Origin: Peronospora farinosa
Taxonomy: Eukaryota; Oomycota; Peronosporomycetes; Peronosporales; Peronosporaceae
NCBI GenBank assembly: GCA_947646735.1
Contig: CANTFK010000898.1
Span: 124,001-188,000, forward strand
Length of the DNA: 64,000 nt
Reading direction: 5' to 3'
Below the pieces are notes generated by a model. It made no database searches, had not been told where the DNA came from, and saw nothing but the letters and a program-made list of their open reading frames with translations. Both the position numbers and the translations under genes were made by a program. Position 1 is the stretch's first letter. Each line of letters begins with the position of its first letter. Shown piece after piece: positions 1 through 11,138 of this stretch.

Positions 1-1625
1 GGCGACAGCTCGTCAGAAGATCGTCTAATATCATGGGAAGATCTCATCTCTACACGACCAGGTATCGAATCTGGTTCGTGACAACGAGAATCTGAAGGGG
101 ATTCTTGAGAGTAATGGCTATCTTCGTCGTTCGAAGAATCCGCGAACTGAACGTACGGACGAAGACGTCCCACGTAAAACGTAGGATGCGTACGCATCCT
201 GCGTGGCAACTCGATCGTGTATGCGTTGCCTAGGCGGCGCAGTACTCGAAACGGGCCGATGTACTTGGGCAACAATCCATTGCTGCCCACGTTAGTCACT
301 ACATGTTTAGGTAGGTTTACTGTTGACAGTAAAACTAAATCACCTTCAATAAATGTCTGAGCATTTGCCCTTCCATTATTGTCTGCGTTTCGCTTTTGCT
401 TATCCACCGCTTCTGCGATGGAGTCTTGCACGAAACGGACTACCGCTTCACGAGTCAGCAGGAAATCCTCAGCTGACTCTTTGCTTTTGGCTGCAGTGCA
501 TTGTGAATGCACTGCAGAGATATCGGTTGATAATTCAGCGATAACAGGACTGTTCTCTCTTGTGATACCTCGAACGATGCTGATATCTTCAGCATCGTTA
601 TCAGTAAGAGCTTCATCGCTCTTACTTTCTTCCTCTTCACCGAGGTCGAATGGTACGACTTCGGTTACTTTCGCGTCGACTATAACGTCTTCGTCGCGTG
701 ATGATCAAGAGCCAGATTGGTTCTCGCTCGAGCGAGTCTTTCCCCCCTCTAAATTAGAGTCATCCTCTACTAAGGTGGGGACACGTGGATGGCGAAGGCC
801 ATTTACGTAGAACGATGTATGCGTCGTGGACGCATGCACTGAGTTGTTGATGGCGAATTCGACCATCGACAAGAACTCACTTCAACTCGGAAACGAGTGG
901 ACGTACCCTCGAAGAATCTCTTCGAGGACGCGATTGGCGCGTTCAGTCTGACCATCAGTTGCTGGATGGTCACAAGTAGACATTGTGAGCCGTGTTCCAA
1001 GTGTTTGGAACACGGAACGCCAAAACTCAGCCGTGAACCGGGGGTCCCTATCGGACACAAGTTCACGGGGTAACCCGTGCAATCGAAAGATTGTATCGAT
1101 AAACACTCGAGCACAGCCCTCTGCTGTGATCGACTCAGGTACAGCAACAAGATGTACCATCTTGCTGAACCTGTCTACAAACACGAGTATACCATTATTC
1201 CCGTGAGCGTCTTTGGGAAACCCAAAGACGAAGTCCATTGATACGGACTCCCAGCACTCTGCCGGAACAGGTAGAGGCTGCAATGGTGCACGGAGTGAAG
1301 GACTAGGCTTCACTCGTTGACACACCTCGCAATCACGCACGTACTTGCGCACAAACTTATACTGGCGTGGCCAGTAAAAGTCGCGACTGACCGTGAGGTA
1401 AGTCTTCTCACGGCCGCGATGCCCACTTATTGGTGCATCGTGACATTCAAACATGATCCGTAACCTGTGATCATGTTGTGGCGGTACAACAACACGAGGT
1501 GTGTCGTTGTTGACGGCTGTGTAATACAGTAAGCCGTTCTGCTGGGTGTATCGATCGAGAGAAGATCGATACATGGCAGGCAAGCGCTTCTTAGCTTGCG
1601 TGGATGGGTCCTTGAGATACTCCAT
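1..1625 (-). pseudogene. gypsy A integrase region, truncated by window edge
   Basis: This encodes the integrase part of the pol polyprotein, which inserts the cDNA into chromosomes. The open segment 882-1625 has the HHCC zinc-binding module (HDAPISGHRG ... CEVCQRV) followed by the catalytic core with MDFVFG, SDRDPRF and ATDGQTERANR. After a frame change near 880 the C-terminal part continues to the window edge and includes the GPF/GPY-like motif (KYIGPFRVLRRLGNAYTIEL, then RMRTHPTFYV) encoded around 180-290. A chromodomain cannot be seen because the window ends. At least two frame changes (near 880 and 1630) argue that this copy is defective. Confidence 0.85.
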
Positions 1626-1638
1626 CAGGCGTACAAGA

Positions 1639-2073
1639 TCAATGTTTTTGTGCGCATGCCCTTCTAATGTCGTCGAGTAAGCTTAACGACAATACGCTGG
1701 TACTCAGCGTGGCGACAGTGGTGTTTACATCACTGTCGGATTGCACAGTCGGCTCTAGGTCAGGCCGACGTGAAAGAGCATCGGCGACGACGTTAAGTCG
1801 TCCCGGCTTATACTCCACGGAGAAGTTGTACTCCGCGAAAAACGACAACCATCTCGCCATTCGTTGCGAGAGGTGTGGACTATTTACAGCCGTGGGTAGT
1901 GACGCATGGTCTGTATATACAATGAACGGTCTATCTCCTAAGAGATAGACGCGAAACTTAGCCAATGCATACTTCATGGCAAGGAGTTCCTTGTCATGCA
2001 CCGGGTAATTGCGCTCGGTCGGTTGCAGCTGACGATTGATAACAGACGACACGCTCTGCGCCGTCTGTATCAT
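1639..2073 (-). pseudogene. gypsy A RNase H domain
   Basis: This is the RNase H of element A pol, which degrades the RNA strand of the RNA-DNA hybrid. The diagnostic stretch is VHDKELLAMKYALAKFRVYL followed by FIVYTDHASL and the tether ending ADALSRRPDLEP, as in standard Ty3/gypsy RNase H. It overlaps the end of the RT frame (1994-2677), so the polyprotein is frameshifted here. Unlike elements B and D I see only one RNase H domain in A. Confidence 0.85.
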
Positions 2074-3015
2074 ATTGCATCAGTGCACAGTCGATTGCAA
2101 AATCACTGTCGTCATAGACCACATGAAATGATCTGTCTTGATCGGCAATCGCCAATACTGGCGATTGCATCAAGCTTTGCTTGATACGTTCAAAGGAACG
2201 CTGACAGTCAGCGTTCCAGTTCCACTTTACATTTTTCTTGAGTAAACAAGAAAGATGTACTGTCATTTCGGCGTAATTGCGCGAGTACTTGTGCAAGTAC
2301 GCCGCTAGCCCAAGTAACTTCCTTAGTCCCTTGACATCGACTGCAGTCGGTGATCGCCTTGTCTTTTCTGGATCAGGGCGTACGCAGTTCTTTCCGACGA
2401 TGCACCCAAGAAGTGGTATTTCGCTAGCTGCGAATATACTCCTCTTGAGGTTGGCGTACAACTTATGCTCTCGCATAAGTGTAAAAACCTTACGGACGTG
2501 AAGTTTATGTACGTCCACGTCTGTTTTCCCGTCCATAGCCCGACTATGGACGAACACATCATCGAAGTAACTCGGTGCGAATTCGCGCACTGGTCTCAAT
2601 AGATGTGAAACGCATCTATTGAATGTGGCTGGTGCATTACTAATCCCTTGCGGCATCACCAACCATTCCCAGAGCATACACTGGGAATGCTCAATGCTGT
2701 GTACGGGATGTCCCGTTCACGCATTAGAATCTGATAGAAACCATCCATCAGATCCATGGACGAAAAGATGGTACTCTTAGACATACCATCTATGATTACG
2801 TCCTTTCTCGGTGTCGGCATTTGCGCCGGTATCGTTGCAGCGTTCAACTTGTTGAACGCGTGTACTATTCGCCACCCTCCTGTGGCCTTGCGCACACAGA
2901 AGGTCGGAGAGCTGTGAGGTGAAGTTGACTCCCTCACATGACTCGCTGCTAGGCGATCGGCAAAGAACTTGTCGATCGCCTCGACCTGTTCCCGAGGCAG
3001 TGGCCACTGCTTCAT
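1994..3015 (-). pseudogene. gypsy A reverse transcriptase
   Basis: This is the RT domain of element A in two overlapping frames, 2656-3015 and 1994-2677. Visible motifs in order are the start of RT (WPLPREQVEAIDKFFADRL), the fingers (GGWRIVHAFNKLN), SSMDLMDGFYQI, MPQGISNAPATFNRCV and the active-site box YFDDVFVHS, so both catalytic aspartates are present. The thumb (LLGCIVG, LRKLLGLAAYLHKYSRNYAE) follows. The frame change near 2660-2680 breaks the protein. The PR-RT spacer at 3324-3651 is low in complexity and contains a direct repeat of a short GISPQ-encoding unit. Confidence 0.87.
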
Positions 3016-3651
3016 GACACAATATTTTCTGCCAGGAACTAGGTCGATCTCGTGTCGAATACTTTTTACTTAGGTAACTCGCACGGTACGGATTCAGGGA
3101 ATACATCCTTGAATTCGGCCAAATCCTTGTACAAAGAATTTGACTTCAGTGACTCCTAGGATTGCGATGTATATCGCTCAATCCGAGTCTTCTCATTAAG
3201 GACACCATCGTCCATTGATGAGCTGCTGAGAACCCATTCGTTCTCGGCAAAAACTGTTGCTGACCGAATGTCAGTCATGTACTCGTCCTCTGCGATTAGT
3301 ACACAGATATGATTGACTTGCCACTACGCAGATCGCGCAAGAACCTGTATAGGTTCGAGCGTAGGCAACTGAGTTATCTCCGAAGTTAACTTCGGAGGCG
3401 CGATCGGATCAAGCGTATAAGCGCCTACGTTTGATCCGTCACTAACCAAGACGTTCAACGTCCCGGTTACTTCCTGGGGACTTATTCCCTCAGGGCACTG
3501 GGGACTTATTCCCTCAGTGATTATCTCCCGGGTACTTATTTTCGCAGGCTCGATGGAGCTTGTTCCATCGACTTCCTCTAGCTGTGGTGGCGCAACCACA
3601 GCAAGATCCTTTACTTTCAACTTTCCAGTTGATCTTGGATTAACGTGTTCG

Positions 3652-4992
3652 TGTGGTGGAGTGGGTTCTCAAAATTGTATGATGATACCCCAAACCACTC
3701 ACTGTGCCGGACTGCCGACTGTCGGAGGGGGTACCCCGATGCCGCGTATGAACCTTCTCTCACCTTGTGTACCCGTCGGCTGGTGGGTTGCACTCTTGGG
3801 ATGACTTGGTGAAGATGTAGACGTCTGCCTTGAGGGAGATAGACCAGGGGGGCCTCGAGTGGATATGCTTCACTCGGTGGGCCGGTAGGTGGCCACTCGA
3901 TCGACCTTGTCGAGAGTGGACTTAAAGCCAAATTCTCCTGGGAGCTTGTCGTCCCGGGCTTTTTCCTTCTTGTTTCAGGGGTATTAACCACCTAAACTTT
4001 ACTTTGCTCCCGGAAGGGAGGGAGACCGCTTCCGATAGCGGGTCTTGGGGGGGGGTGTTGCTACTCGAACGAGCTCACAGGACAAATATATACTGGAGCT
4101 CTATTCGCACTTGAACTTCGCTACACAACTGTCTTCGACGGGGGCCAAAATATATCCCTTCCCGGAACAGTGAGTAACTTAGAGCAAGTTCTTCTTGGGT
4201 GACGGAGTCGTGCCACGTAGATCTCAAATTGAGTAGTATTTAATGTAGTCCTATCCTTTTAACTCCTTTACTCTATCCTTGCCTGAAGCTCTGATTCCTT
4301 GCGTCGACTGGTCTGATCCTTGTATTAACTGGTCCGGAGTGGCTGAACCCCGAGGGGCCGAGGTGGACCAATGAGGGACCCAGGTCGACCAATGAGGGAC
4401 CCAGATCTACCAACGAGGGACCGGGTCGACCAATGAGGGACCGGTTCGACCTATGAGGGACTCAGGTCTACCTATGAGGGACCCAGGTCTACCTACGAGG
4501 GACCGGGTCGACCTATGAGGGACCCAGGTCTACCTATGAGGGACCCAGGTCTACCTACGAGGGACCGGGTCTACCGATGAGGGACCGGGTCGACCAATGA
4601 GGGACCCAGGTCGATCTATGAGGGACCTAGGACTACCGATGAGGGACCGGGTCGACCAATGAGGGACCCAGGTCTAACGATGAGGGATCGGGACTACCGA
4701 TGAGGGACCGGGTCTACCAATGAGGGACCCAGGTCGACCTATTAGGGACCCGGGTCTACCAACGAGGGGCCAGGTCGATAAATGAAGGGCCATGATCAAC
4801 TCTCATTGGTACCGGTTAACCGGTACCCTGATACTGATTTTTCTTCGGTGGGTCTTGCGGATTGTTCTCCACCAACGGTCGCTCCCCTTCGAGGCCTCTG
4901 TCTCTCTGGTCTCTTTTCCCTGACCCACGGTCTAAACTCCGAATCCAACTGAATTCTGGGACCCCCACATCACAAATACAGCACTCACTACA
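3652..4992 (-). repeat. 3' LTR of element B
   Basis: This is the left copy of the B LTR (1341 bp), matching 14990-16032 from TGTGGTGGAGTGGG at one end to the CACTACA end. It is about 300 bp longer than the right copy because it contains an expanded 20-bp-class tandem array (4370-4790). A G-rich stretch immediately inside (minus-strand reading of about 4993-5008) sits where a polypurine tract belongs. Confidence 0.9.
4370..4790. repeat. 20-bp-class tandem array in the B LTR
   Basis: About 20 imperfect copies of a 20-21 bp unit of the form CCAATGAGGGACCCAGGTCGA occur in tandem. Units alternate GGTCGACC and GGTCTACC variants. The other LTR has only about five units (about 15705-15820), and two to three units also occur inside the element at about 7165-7235. 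Confidence 0.93.
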
Positions 4993-5119
4993 GCCGCCCC
5001 CCGCACTTGCTCAACCGTACAACAGATTGAGCACGCGCATGTCTTTACTTCATTCGTCACGTAGGTCCTATACTGTCCTCTTTATTGCTCATCCATCTCT
5101 AACTCGTGTCTTTCCAGCC

Positions 5120-6993
5120 ATGTCTTCCCCTAATTCTGACCCACCGTCCGCTGATCCATCGTCTGAAGAGCCGACCTCGATCGTCCCCGCGCCTTCGGTT
5201 GCCCCTGGTTCTGACCCGCCATCTGCTGAACCTCCGTCCGCTGACCCACCGTCTGAAGAGCCGACCTCGATCGTCCCCGCGCCTTCGGTTGACTCTCCAT
5301 TCGAAATGGCGTCCTTGGCCGACCTTCCCGGGCCGGTATCTTCACCGTTGAGTTCTGCCGAAACTGTCGTCGTTGACAGATCTCCTGTTTTCACCGCTTT
5401 GCCTCCTGCTAAGACGGTAGATTCTTCTGCCACGTCGGTCTCCATGGTTGACAATCCGTCTTCCGCGCCTGTCGACGTGCGTGTAGCTCTGCAGGAACTG
5501 CAAGCTCTCGTGGACGCACAGTCTCACCGCATAGAGGACTGAGAGGGTCGGCTAGGTGTCGTTCTCTCTTCGGCCACTTTATTGGCCACTCGTTGTGAGC
5601 GCTTGGAAGAGACGTTACGCGACAATTCCTGGCTGAAGGTCCAACTCCTCGAAGCCCTTCAGCGCGAGACGGCACTGGTGGATCGCCTGCGATGGAAGGT
5701 CGACCACATTTAAGGCCGTTACTCGCTTCTTGCCGCAGAGCTCGATCACGCCGACTTCACCGATGGGCCACCTCCGGGACCAGCTCCTCCTTCGGCAGCT
5801 TCGCCCCCGGCCGTATGTTCCCCTTCGAGGCCGGCAAAAGCTCTTGGTAAACGGTCCAGGCGCCGTCACCCCGTGTGCCTGCCAAAGTTTCCAAGCCTCC
5901 GAGGCCCGACACATCCGCGATACCGCTGTCGGAAGTCTCTGGTGGTTGCTCTCCTGTCACGCTGGAGTCTTCGGACGACGACCTCAGCGGCAACAACGAA
6001 ACACTTCGGGCGGCCCTGGCCAAGTCTCGTTCTTCTAGTCGGCGCCCCACCAGTGCAAGCTCTTTACGTCTTCCGCCGACGTCCACTCCCCCATTGAGAA
6101 CCACCTCGGCTATCGGCCTCTTGCTGAAACGGGCGATGTTCGGGACGTCGGACTCGGAGACTGAGTCGTCTGCGGAGAAAGAAAAGAGCGCGCCCACTGT
6201 TGCGGACAACAATTCGCCCCTTTCGACCGAATCTTGCTTGCTCCCCAAGGATGACATCATTCCAGGGTACATGCAGCCGAAAACCTTCTCTGCCGCGGAG
6301 GTGGCGCCTTGGCCGGTCGACCTGGCCAATAATTGGTGCATTGTAACAATGTCTCCCAAAGACTTGGTCGACCAGCTGGATCTACCTTGGGGTTGGTTCA
6401 GTCCTCCGGACGGAAACCTCGACCGCCCTCCCAAATGGAAGAAGTCGTTGGTGAACCCTCCAATGATCCAGAGATTGCTGGCGGCGGAACCTTGGGTGGA
6501 AGCTCGTGTTCCCATGCAACCCATTTCCTTCCGACCTGTTGGATGGTTCGCCCAGTTGGCAGCGGCCTACATCCAGTTTGACGAAGAGCATAGTCAAGCA
6601 CTTTGGGAGGCGACCCACTGCCTGTGGATCTCCAAGGACCAAGCGCGAGCGAACTCTTTCCTCGCGTCATATTACAACGCGCGGAAGAAGCGTCGGAGTC
6701 GGGCGACTCGAGCGTGGCGGGAGGTGGTCGATCTTATCTTCATTGGGATGAGCAAGGGCCGCTGCGATCTCGACGTTCTCCTGGACCCTTTCTTCCGTCA
6801 TCTTCCTCGAACCCGCCGTGTGGTTTATTGGTACCCTGGTCGTGAAGAGGGGTCGGACCCAGTCGACCTGCTCAAGGCCCTTTGGGTGTCGGATTCCTCG
6901 TGGCCGTGGATCACCCAGTATCGGTTGTCTTCTGTACCCCATCCTGGCGCTCTAGTTCCCCGCCTCAAAAGTAAGTTTGGGCCACTCATTTAG
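5120..6993 (+). pseudogene. antisense ORF of element B (decayed)
   Basis: This is an ORF on the strand opposite to gag-pol, beginning with an ATG at 5120, 128 nt inside the 3' LTR. The N-terminal part is rich in Ser/Pro with a duplicated DPPSADPSSEEPTSIVPAP unit, followed by a coiled-coil stretch interrupted by stops near 5540 and 5713. A frame change near 5870 leads into a long open C-terminal part (to 6993) with GWFAQLAAAYIQF, QALWEATH (6595-6618), LLDPFFRHLPR and WYPG. The same motifs occur in the plus-strand ORF of element D in the same position, with mostly third-base differences. I recognise no known domain. A role in assembly, nucleic-acid binding or antagonism of silencing would be guesswork. 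Confidence 0.75.
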
Positions 6994-7266
6994 GTCTTCC
7001 CTTGAACATGAATCTTCTTTCTCTTCGATCCTATTTTGTGTGCTTGTCCATCTTCTATCTCCTCTTGCCATGCCTTCCTCTGTTCCAGGTGATCTTGTCA
7101 ATCTTCCTCCTTTGGTCTCCATTCTTTTATACACCTGACTCGTGGAAGGTCGAGGTCTCCCCATAGGCGACCCATGTCTACCAACGAGAGGCCGGGCCGA
7201 CCAATGAGGGACCAGGTCTATCAATGAGGGAACCGGTCTACCTTCCAAGGATCTTGCTACTGTCTG
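6994..7266. other. spacer between antisense ORF and chromodomain of B
   Basis: This is a convergent spacer between the plus-strand ORF and the end of pol. It contains two to three copies of the same GAGGGACC/GGTCGACC-type unit that forms the LTR tandem array. I see no coding region. Confidence 0.6.
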
Positions 7267-8760
7267 CTAGTTTTCATGGCTTTGCATTACTTCGAAGCGT
7301 TTATGGCTTGTCTTCTTGCGCTCGAAGTCCCGGAGTAAAGCTCCGCAATTTAGATCCACTTCGTCCACCCACGAGGGTTCAGGGTGCCCCTTCCATTGCA
7401 CGAGGAATTCTCGTTGTTGCCTTCCATACCGAGTCTTCTTACCTGTACGACTCTCTAAACAAATTCGACTTCATACTCGCCTTCTTTCAATTCCCGCCCC
7501 CGCTGTCTTCTGGTAACATACATTTGTCGAAGTCGACTCGATCTGTTTCACCGCCTTCAGCTCGCTGTTAGGCCGATCGGGGAACTCTCTGACGGGCTTG
7601 AGCTTGGAGATGTGCACGATTGGAAATAGTCTGTATTCTGTACCTCGTAATTCCAGACGTACTGCATGATCTCCAACTAACTCCTGAACACGGAACGGTC
7701 CGTGCCATAGGTGGGCCAATTTTTTGGCATACCCCTCCTTCACTCGGTCTAAGTATAGCCATACCCGGGCCACTGGCTGAATCTCGTGGCCGACTACCCC
7801 TTCATTTTGTGCTTGCACCCGAGCCTGACTAGCCGCCCGTAAATTCTCGTTGACTTGGTCTCTTGCTCGCTGATAGTGACTCTGAATCCGATATCGCCAT
7901 CTCCGAGGTCCTGAGTCTCGGCGTCGAGTGTTCACCACCGGTAACATAGTCTCAAGAGTGGTCCTAGCATCCCATCCATGTACCAGATAGAACGGTGTTT
8001 CCTCACGTACTCTGTCTTGAGCCGTATTTAACGGGAACGTTAATCGTTCCGCGTATTCATCCCAGTCTCGCTGTCCCACGTCGGCTACGTACATCTTGAG
8101 CGATCTTGTTAGAGTCTGGACCATTCTCTCCGCAGTGCCGTTTGCTTGAGGTTGGTAGGCCATGGTCGCTCTCTGACGTTGACCTACCATACGACTGAAC
8201 GCTCGGAAGAAGTCCGACATAAACCCCGGTTCCCGATCGTGACGAATCGTCTCACTGGCGCCAAAACGGCGGAAAACGCATTCTTCATATCCCTCAGCTA
8301 CTGTCTGGGCTGTCCATGACGCACTAGCCTTAGCCATCACATAACCTGTGAACAGGTAGACCCAGATCAGTAGTTCCGTATTTCCTTTATGCGACTTGGG
8401 GAGAGATGGTATGTGGTCCATCGCGATAATTTGGAAGGGGTAAGTCGCTTCGACATTCCCCGGAGACTTACCTTGTAAATTGAGCCTCCCTTTTCCAGTC
8501 TCACAATCCATGCACTGATCCACATAATTTTGGACGCTCCGGAATAGACCCCTCCAATGACAATATCGTCGAATACGATGATAGGTACGCCCGATTCCCT
8601 GATGGCCGCCTTCCTAACTCGTATGATAGTGATGGAGGACGTCGACTTGGAGACTCTCAGGTATCACCAATCTGGCAGTTATATCTCGGTCGTCTCCCTT
8701 GAGTCTCTGGCCGGGGCATTACACCAGCAGTCCTTCTTCACTTATCTCGTAATCTTCCTA
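7267..8760 (-). pseudogene. element B integrase plus C-terminal chromodomain
   Basis: This is the integrase region of B pol. The HHCC module begins around 8660 (HHYHTS, GGHQGIGRTY, CMDCETGKG), with one in-frame stop. The core in 7471-8523 shows MDHIPS, RHDREPGFMS and PQANGTAERMVQT, giving the D, D and E positions. A GPF motif (HGPFRVQELVGDHAVRLEL) follows. After a frame change near 7480 a chromodomain (FLVQWKGHPEPSWVDEVDL) is readable and ends at a TAG at 7267. Chromodomains direct integration of chromoviruses to modified chromatin. Confidence 0.85.
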
Positions 8761-10057
8761 CATTTTGCTGCAGTTTCTGGCCGCTTCCACTGACAAGTCC
8801 TTCCAGTCTCCATTCAAATATGCCTTCAACTCGCGTACCCAGCTCTCCTCTTCTTGCGCATCTCGGATCCTATTCATCCGGAGTTGTTCTACCACATCTT
8901 CTTGCATGACCTCTCCAGATATTCTGACGGGGAACCGTGATCTCGTCACCGCAGATACCTTGACCGACTGACCCCGGTTTCTAGGGACTAACACCTCTGG
9001 CAGCCGATTGATTGTTTCTAGACCTGACCACTCTCCTCTTGGTATCGACTCGACCCCTTGCTGCTGATGTAAAGCCGCACTGGCCCACTGGTCTGCGCTC
9101 TGATTCCAGTCTCGTTTCACATGTAAGACTGCGTGGGTGGGCCACGACTGGAGCTTACTCAACGCCTTGGCCCGCAACGGGAATAAACCCGAAGCTTTGC
9201 ACTCAATCTCTCCACGCCTGTCTTATAACCAGATTGGAGTCTCCACAAATAATCAAACGCCGTCGCTCCATTGGCTCCAACAGGTCAAAGCCCAGTAACA
9301 TGCCCTCATATTAAGCTTCATTCACTGTAGACTTGTCGAGATATTTCGATGCAGCTGCGGCTATAGTCCATGCAGGAAGTATCCACACAATAGCGATGCA
9401 AGCACCTCCTCCTTGCTTCACCCGGGCCGACCCATCGAAACTCATCACATACAGTTCTTCATTTAGTTCCAATGTAGGCGTCGGTAGGTCGACCACTTGC
9501 CTGGATTGCTTCTTGGGAGCAATTGACGACAGAATGGAGTCTACATTCTCTCGAGGCGTCATACTGGCAGCTAACGCCCTCAGTAACTGGTCTTCGCCTT
9601 TCTTGCATTTCACAATCTTCAAAGTCCACTGGGACAAGAGAGCGGCCCAATTTCTTAAGCGACCTTTCAACACCGAAGACTTCACTAGCCAGGCTAGTGT
9701 AGAATTCCTCGTCAGAACCTTGAGGGGTCGGGTGACCAACATCGTGAAGCAAGTTTCCAATATTCGTAACAACGCCAGCACTTCCTTTTTCACTGTGCTA
9801 TAGTGCACCTCGTTTGACTTGAGGGTTCGGCTCGTAAACATTACTGGCATATACAGGCCGTCGTAATTCTGCACCAACGACGCCAAGATGGCCCAATCAC
9901 TTGCGTAGACAATAATAACTGCCTCTCTAGCCGGGCCGAAATGTCGTAGGATGGGCGCCGTAAAAATCTTGTTCTTGAGCATGGCAAACGCTACTTGTAC
10001 CTTCGACCATTTTTCTTCGTCGTCTTCCTGGGCCGCCACTTCATCGTTAGCCTTCAA
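8758..10057 (-). pseudogene. element B tandem RNase H domains
   Basis: Two RNase H-like domains lie in tandem. The first (about 9600-10000) is the usual gypsy type (VIIVYASDWAILASLVQ, EVLALLRILE, LKVLTRNSTLAWL). The second starts with LYVMSFDGSARVKQGGGACI, has the TVNEA(E)Y motif interrupted by a TAA at about 9311, then IICGDSNLVIRQ, and ends with HVKRDWNQSADQWASAAL in 8758-9177. The second resembles archaeal-type RNase H as in plant Tat elements. To my knowledge dual RNase H elements have also been reported from oomycetes. Confidence 0.78.
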
Positions 10058-10144
10058 GTTGCACCTCTAAGCGTGAAAATCCACCTCTCTCAGTTCGTAA
10101 AGTATCGACGCGTATATGGCATAATCTTCGATGTACCTGCTGTA

Positions 10145-11138
10145 TTAATTTAGGCCTCCTAGAAAGGACTGCATAGCCTTCAGCGTTGTCGGTAGAGGTA
10201 GGTCGACCAAAGACTGAAGATCTTTTGGGTGGGCCTCTAGTTCTTCCTTGGAACTTGATGACCAAGATACTCGAGCTTCCGCCACCCCCACGTACTCTTT
10301 ACGGCACTGACCGACTAATTCCAAGAGTCGAACACGTCTAGCAGCCGCTACACTTTCTGGCATGAACATCCCACGATTCTGCCGGAACAAGTATATAGTC
10401 AATGTATGACCGTCGACTCAATATTGAGGGACCCAATTTTGCATCCGGTTCCCCTGCTGCAAACAAATCCTCTGTTTCCTCTGGGGCAGTCCCTGGAGAA
10501 ATCCGTTAAAATCCATATAACGCATTATCCAACAACCTTTGATATATCTGAGACGCATTCTTAAGCCCAAAAGGCATCCGAAGCCATTTAAATAATCCCA
10601 GTGGCGTAACGAACGCCGAGATTAGTCTCGCCCTTTCGGTCATACTGACGACCCAAAAACCACTCGCCATATCAAGAGAGCAGTACCACAAAGCTCCGTC
10701 CAAGTCTTCCAATAATCCATTAATCAACGGCATAGGGTATACCATAAGCTGGGTGAGATCATTCACCAACCGATAGTCGATACACAATCGAATATCGACC
10801 TCATTCTTCTTCACGATATTCACAATTAAGCTGGCCCATGGCGAGGTGGAAGGCTGAATGATCTTTGCCGATAACAGTCCCTTGATCAGGTCGGCTAACT
10901 TCTCTCTGAATTGAGGGGCTACCTTCCGTACGCGTTGCGCGATCGGTCTTGCGTTCCCCACATCGATATCGCATATCGCTCCTCGGGCGGCCGGGGGTAA
11001 GGCGCTACCTTTGCCCATCAGCAGATGCCGTTTCTTCCATGTTATTTGTCGTAACCGGTCCACCTCTTCAGGAGTGTTCCCATCTGGATCAGGAATCTGT
11101 ATATCTTCTAACGCAATGCCTTCGGATGAGGGGTCCAC
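10145..11138 (-). pseudogene. element B reverse transcriptase, active site mutated
   Basis: The RT of B pol starts with the conserved WKKRHLLMGKGSALPPAARG entry segment and shows RLCIDYRLVNDLTQ, WYCSLDMASGFWVV and MPFGLKNASQIYQRLL. A stop and frame change follow at about 10506. The catalytic box reads YIDY (second Asp replaced by Tyr, codon at 10395-10397), where D has YIDD, so polymerase activity should be lost. The thumb continues in 10145-10402. The spacer 11089-11805 to the protease is open, acidic and of no recognised fold. Confidence 0.85.

Larger units (their letters stand above)
1..3651 (-). mobile_element. Ty3/gypsy element A, 3' half (interrupted)
   Basis: This is the downstream half of a minus-strand gypsy element, with integrase, RNase H and reverse transcriptase in Ty3/gypsy order. 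Its upstream half (protease, gag, 5' LTR) lies at 16033-18442 and element B sits between them. The 3' LTR is beyond the left edge of the window. Reading frames are broken by several frameshifts. GTGTT at 3645-3649 recurs at 16033-16037 and may be the target duplication of B, offset by two bases (CG) from the LTR of B. If the duplicated GTGTT is counted once and the CG dropped, the linker frame stays open across the join. The DNA is unusually dense in short perfect hairpins, which both halves share. Confidence 0.88.

Noticed and set aside
5089..5454. Minus-strand Gly/Ser-rich repeat ORFs
   Set aside because: They mirror the duplicated Ser/Pro/Glu unit of the plus-strand antisense ORF of element B and lie outside pol.
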